Assembly: GCA_037367405.1 (NCBI GenBank) | Contig: JAZKJV010009328.1 | Location: forward strand, 558,001-622,000 | Length of the DNA: 64,000 nucleotides | Origin: Ottelia alismoides | Taxonomy: Eukaryota > Streptophyta > Magnoliopsida > Alismatales > Hydrocharitaceae | Reading direction: 5' to 3' | Shown: in pieces, positions 60,550 to 64,000 of the stretch | Layout of the letters: the number at the start of each line of letters is the position of its first letter | How positions within the stretch are numbered: position 1 is the stretch's first letter | Translations under genes and position numbers: made by a program | Notes under the pieces: generated by a model | Databases searched by the model: none | What the model saw: the letters and a program-made list of their open reading frames with translations, nothing else | What the model was told of the DNA's origin: nothing

Positions 60550-63500
60550 TATAATAATAAGTCAAAATTCATAAAAAAATTATTATTTTATTATTTATAC
60601 TCCTAAACTAGATGTGTTAGCGTTAGTACGAGAGTGTTGAACTCAGGGAGGCAAATTGTGCAAAAATAAGGTAAATATTAGGAAATCTAAGGTAAATGGA
60701 TTTCCCAATTTTATTTTATTTTAGGTATTTTTTGTATTCTTAAATATTTTTATCAATTTATGTTGTTTTTATGGTTTTAATATACCTATGTAAAAATATA
60801 GGTATATATTTTATATTTTTTACATTTGGTTTTATATTTTGATGTTTTTATGTATTTTAAGTATTTTGCAATATTTATGTAATTTTAGAAATTTTTGTAA
60901 TTTTTACTTGGTTTTAATATATGATTTTTATTTTATTTTTGGTTTAATATGTAAAATATAAAAAAAATATTTTTTATATAATTTTTTAGGATTTTTTTAA
61001 ATGTCATTAGATTTTTTATGTATTTTATGAGTTTGTTTTATTTTTGTATTTTTAAAGGATTTATTAAAAATAGAAAGTATTTTATTTCTCCAAAATGTGA
61101 TTTAATATTTTATAGAGTAAAATATATGGTATTATTATGTATTTTTATTCTATTTTTGTATTTTGTATTTTATTAATTATGTATTATAATAGTTATGTTA
61201 TATATAATATATATTATATTGTATAAAGGGTATTTGTGTAATTAATAAGAAATTTTAGGCACGCGTGTAATAATGCAGAAGCTCTGGGGGTTCATGTGCA
61301 AAACCATTAATATTCACACGCATGCACATGTAAATCCTTCATCCCTTGGACCTATTTCAAAATACAGAAAAGTTCGAGGCTGTTTCATGCAAGTAGTCTA
61401 GATGTCACGTGTGCCTGCACTTGCTAGCACCTGCTTGAGGTATTGTTCGTAATTATCAAAACGTAGATGGGGCTAACTGAAAAAGTTCCAAAACCACACG
61501 TGCCTCACATGTGAGTAGAGGAAGCGGTGGGGTGGCGTCCACCTAGCACTGACGCATGTAGATGTGGTGGACGTTGATTAACAAATGATCGAATGGTTGT
61601 TAGACAATTTGTAAAGTGTTATGTTGTTCCCCAATTTAGCAGATACAATCTCTTGATGGCGGAGCAGATGATGCTCGATGGTTTAGGCCTCGCAAATCTT
61701 ATCGTCTCGGATTATCAATCATTAACCAATCAATGTTGATCATCCCAATGCTCTCGATTTCATATGATTCCAATAGATACAATTGCTTCATGCCATTCCA
61801 TATTATGTGTGCTTCACGGGTCTCCTTGTATACTTGTACTCGAATCGATGATGAACATCTGCAAGTTAATGGTCGACTCGAGGCATGAGGCCTCGGTCCA
61901 AATACAAATAGATTAAGGTGAATGACGACTCCAGTCGGAGATGACAGATTGGGGTTTATCGACCCTTGGCTAGAATGTTAGAGCACATAAGAGGAGGGAT
62001 CCGAAAATGAAGACGAACGACATGATATCAAGGTTTCGAATAATGATCTAAATAAAAGAAAACAAAGGAGAATGGAAGGTTTGAGAGGAGACGAGAGAGG
62101 ATGAGAAGAGAAGGGAGAGAAATTCAAGAGAGAAGGAGGAAGAGATCGAAGACTTACTTTGGTTGAGGATGAATAAAAGATGGTCGCTTGTGGTTTTGGA
62201 GCGGGGACTGCAGATGATAGTCTACTCGATATAGAGGCACTCCACGGTGGTTAGGTTTCAACGAAACGGAAGCTTCCACGACAGTGAGATCACATCACTT
62301 CAAACTCATTGTGACGGCTCTTGACAAGAGACGTTGTTAGCACTCTAATCGAATGTTGTAGCTCATAGGATGAAGGAGGGATGGAAAATGGCAATTGTAG
62401 CTCTTGTTATGAAGGTTCTGGGGTTTTTATGGGATGGTGAAACTTGGGGAGCATGTTGTCGGATGTGGACACCTAGATGTGGCTCCCATCACCGGTGGTT
62501 ATTGGAGTACCAGCCCCACGACGGGAGGTTGAGGATGGTAAAAGAGGAAGAGGGCGGAGGATAAGCGAAGGGAGGAGGCGCAAAAAGAAGAAGAGGAAGA
62601 GGTGTGTAGATAGGGAGGAGGAAAGGAGGAGGAGGAAAGAGGAAATAAATAAAAAATAAATGTAATGAATTAAAAAATAAATAATTTATGTAAATATTTA
62701 ACAGATAAGTAATTAATAATTAGATTGAATAAATTAATTAAGAAATGATTAATTAGATAATTAAATAAGTAGTTAATTAATTAAGTAAGTAAGTAAATTA
62801 ATAAATACATAATCTAGTAACTAAATATATTAAATAAATAATTTATTTATTTATTTATTTTTAATAATAAATAATTAATAAAGTATATAAGGAATGATAT
62901 ATATTATATAAAATAAAATAAAGATATTTTGTACATTTTATACCAATAGGGTCCCAAACCCCACTTACTCCAATTTTTGCGAAATCGGTTTCATTTGATA
63001 GATAATTCTATACAACAAACATTAAAAATGTGTACGCCTAATTTAGAGTCCATTTGGTCGAGTTATGAGCTCCAGAAGTTTAGGATCATAGGTTCTTGGC
63101 TTCAAGATTTATTTATAATTCTTAATAAACAATGTTTTTATATTTTTCTAATGATTTTACAAATACATTAGAAAAGAAATTAAGTTAAATCGAATTAAGA
63201 ATAATTAATTAAAAAATCGAGAAGTTTATATATTTAGTACATATAGACAAAGGGGTCCAAACGCCAAAACTCACCTGTTTTACTATAATATTTTTTGATA
63301 TTTTTATCAAATAGTATTAGTTATAAAATGAAGTTTAAAAGTGAGTTTCGTCAATTTGAAGTTCTCTATAAATAGTTATGAACCTTGGAAATTGGCTTTT
63401 ACAATTTTTTCATTTCATCATAATTATTTTATTAAAGTAATACATATATTTTCTGATAATTTTATAAATTATTATATATTATTATGAACAACTTTAATGA

Positions 63501-63914
63501 AGAAAATATTTTGGTTTGAAATGCTCTTGATGATAAATAAAATATGTGATATATTTACAATGTGTAAAATGTGTTTATGTACATTTGTGGTCATGGTTTT
63601 CTAAATTTAAAAAAGTAAATAAGTGTCGTTATCTCCCCTACTTATTTATTTTTTTGATCAAGTCGATATTGGATATTGACCTGGTCTTGGGGTTATGATT
63701 AGTATGTATATATTACATATTTACATCCTTCTTTCTTTTATTTTTCCATTTTATTTTTATTATTTTATTTTATATAAAATAAATGTTAAATATATAATAT
63801 TAATAAATATGGTTAGAATGCTAATTAGTGAGAATTAGTAAGAATTTTCATGTATTTTACCAAGGATTTTAGCTAAAATGAAAGAATAAAGGTGATGAAT
63901 CATAGATTCATCAT
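60550..63914 (-). repeat. 3' LTR of a further Athila element (G), inserted in E
   Basis: On minus it starts TGATGAATCTATG at 63914, preceded by a decayed polypurine tract and the C/T-rich end of an internal region, so it is the 3' LTR of an element lying mostly to the right of the window. It has the same AT / GC-rich (about 61260-62640) / AT composition as the other LTRs. The other end falls between about 60545 and 60625; I cannot place the exact base or a TSD. ORFs inside (for example near 62370-62660, Lys/Arg/Glu-rich) have no recognised family. Confidence 0.72.
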
Positions 63915-64000
63915 TTCCTTATACTTTACCTTTATATAAAATAAGTGCATGCAAAAAAGAAAAAGAAAAAAGGAAAATAAAAAAACTTAGAACATGCTTG
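63915..64000 (-). other. Internal 3' end of element G with decayed polypurine tract
   Basis: On minus, AAAGTATAAGGAAA lies directly before the LTR, and upstream of it a TTTTC-rich stretch and ATAAGTG-like segment match the corresponding places in A, X and E. The rest of G is outside the window. Confidence 0.65.

Overview
The window looks like nuclear DNA from a flowering plant, in a stretch made almost entirely of LTR retrotransposons nested inside one another (pericentromeric or similar repeat-rich DNA). The evidence is Athila-type Gypsy elements with LTRs of about 3.65 kb and a tRNA-Asp primer site, a Copia element with a tRNA-iMet primer site, a FAR1/MULE transposase relic and long simple repeats. 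I see no intact host gene, tRNA, rRNA or CRISPR array. The species cannot be named from sequence alone.

Left part (1-39593). One old Athila element, called X here, fills this part on the + strand. Its 5' LTR is cut by the window edge (1-1910). Then come the primer site, a leader, a broken gag, and a pol that is split twice. Element A (5933-18993, TSD GGATT) is inserted at the gag/pol junction. A Copia element (20741-31452, TSD CTTTA) is inserted in the reverse transcriptase. With the two insertions removed, the X reading frame continues exactly at the first site and the RT domain continues at the second. X ends with its 3' LTR at 35935-39588. Element A is a close relative of X with two LTRs of 3670 bp each. 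It carries one intact ORF: an Athila-like Gag fused to a long acidic tail that I do not recognise. It has no protease, RT or integrase, so it must have moved with proteins supplied in trans, most simply by an X-like element. A and X share the LTR ends, primer site, a leader hairpin, an array of hairpins in the 3' region whose 3' arms copy the polypurine tract, and a conserved 3' block.

Middle (39589-49209). X sits in a decayed Mutator-like or FAR1-related region. It holds a Ulp1-type protease fragment on +, AT-rich repeats, and a FAR1-domain/MULE-transposase/SWIM pseudogene on - with a recognisable exon-intron start and a tandemly duplicated first exon. To its right are a TA microsatellite, a MITE-like element of about 270 bp, and about 2.5 kb of GTAN tetranucleotide repeat. 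That repeat creates long but meaningless ORFs.

Right part (49210-64000). This is an older Athila element, E, on the - strand. Its 3' LTR (49210-57573) is in three pieces, split by a 1.38-kb Mutator-like element with a GC-rich interior and a 9-bp TSD, and by a complete solo Athila LTR (TSD GTGAG). Beyond it lie E's polypurine tract, decayed hairpin array and integrase C-terminal remnant. The integrase is cut by the 3' LTR of a further minus-strand element, G (about 60550-63914), which runs off the right edge.

Most interesting for follow-up are the Gag-plus-unknown-domain ORF of element A, the hairpin array carrying copies of the polypurine tract, and the conserved RNA hairpins in the leader and LTR.
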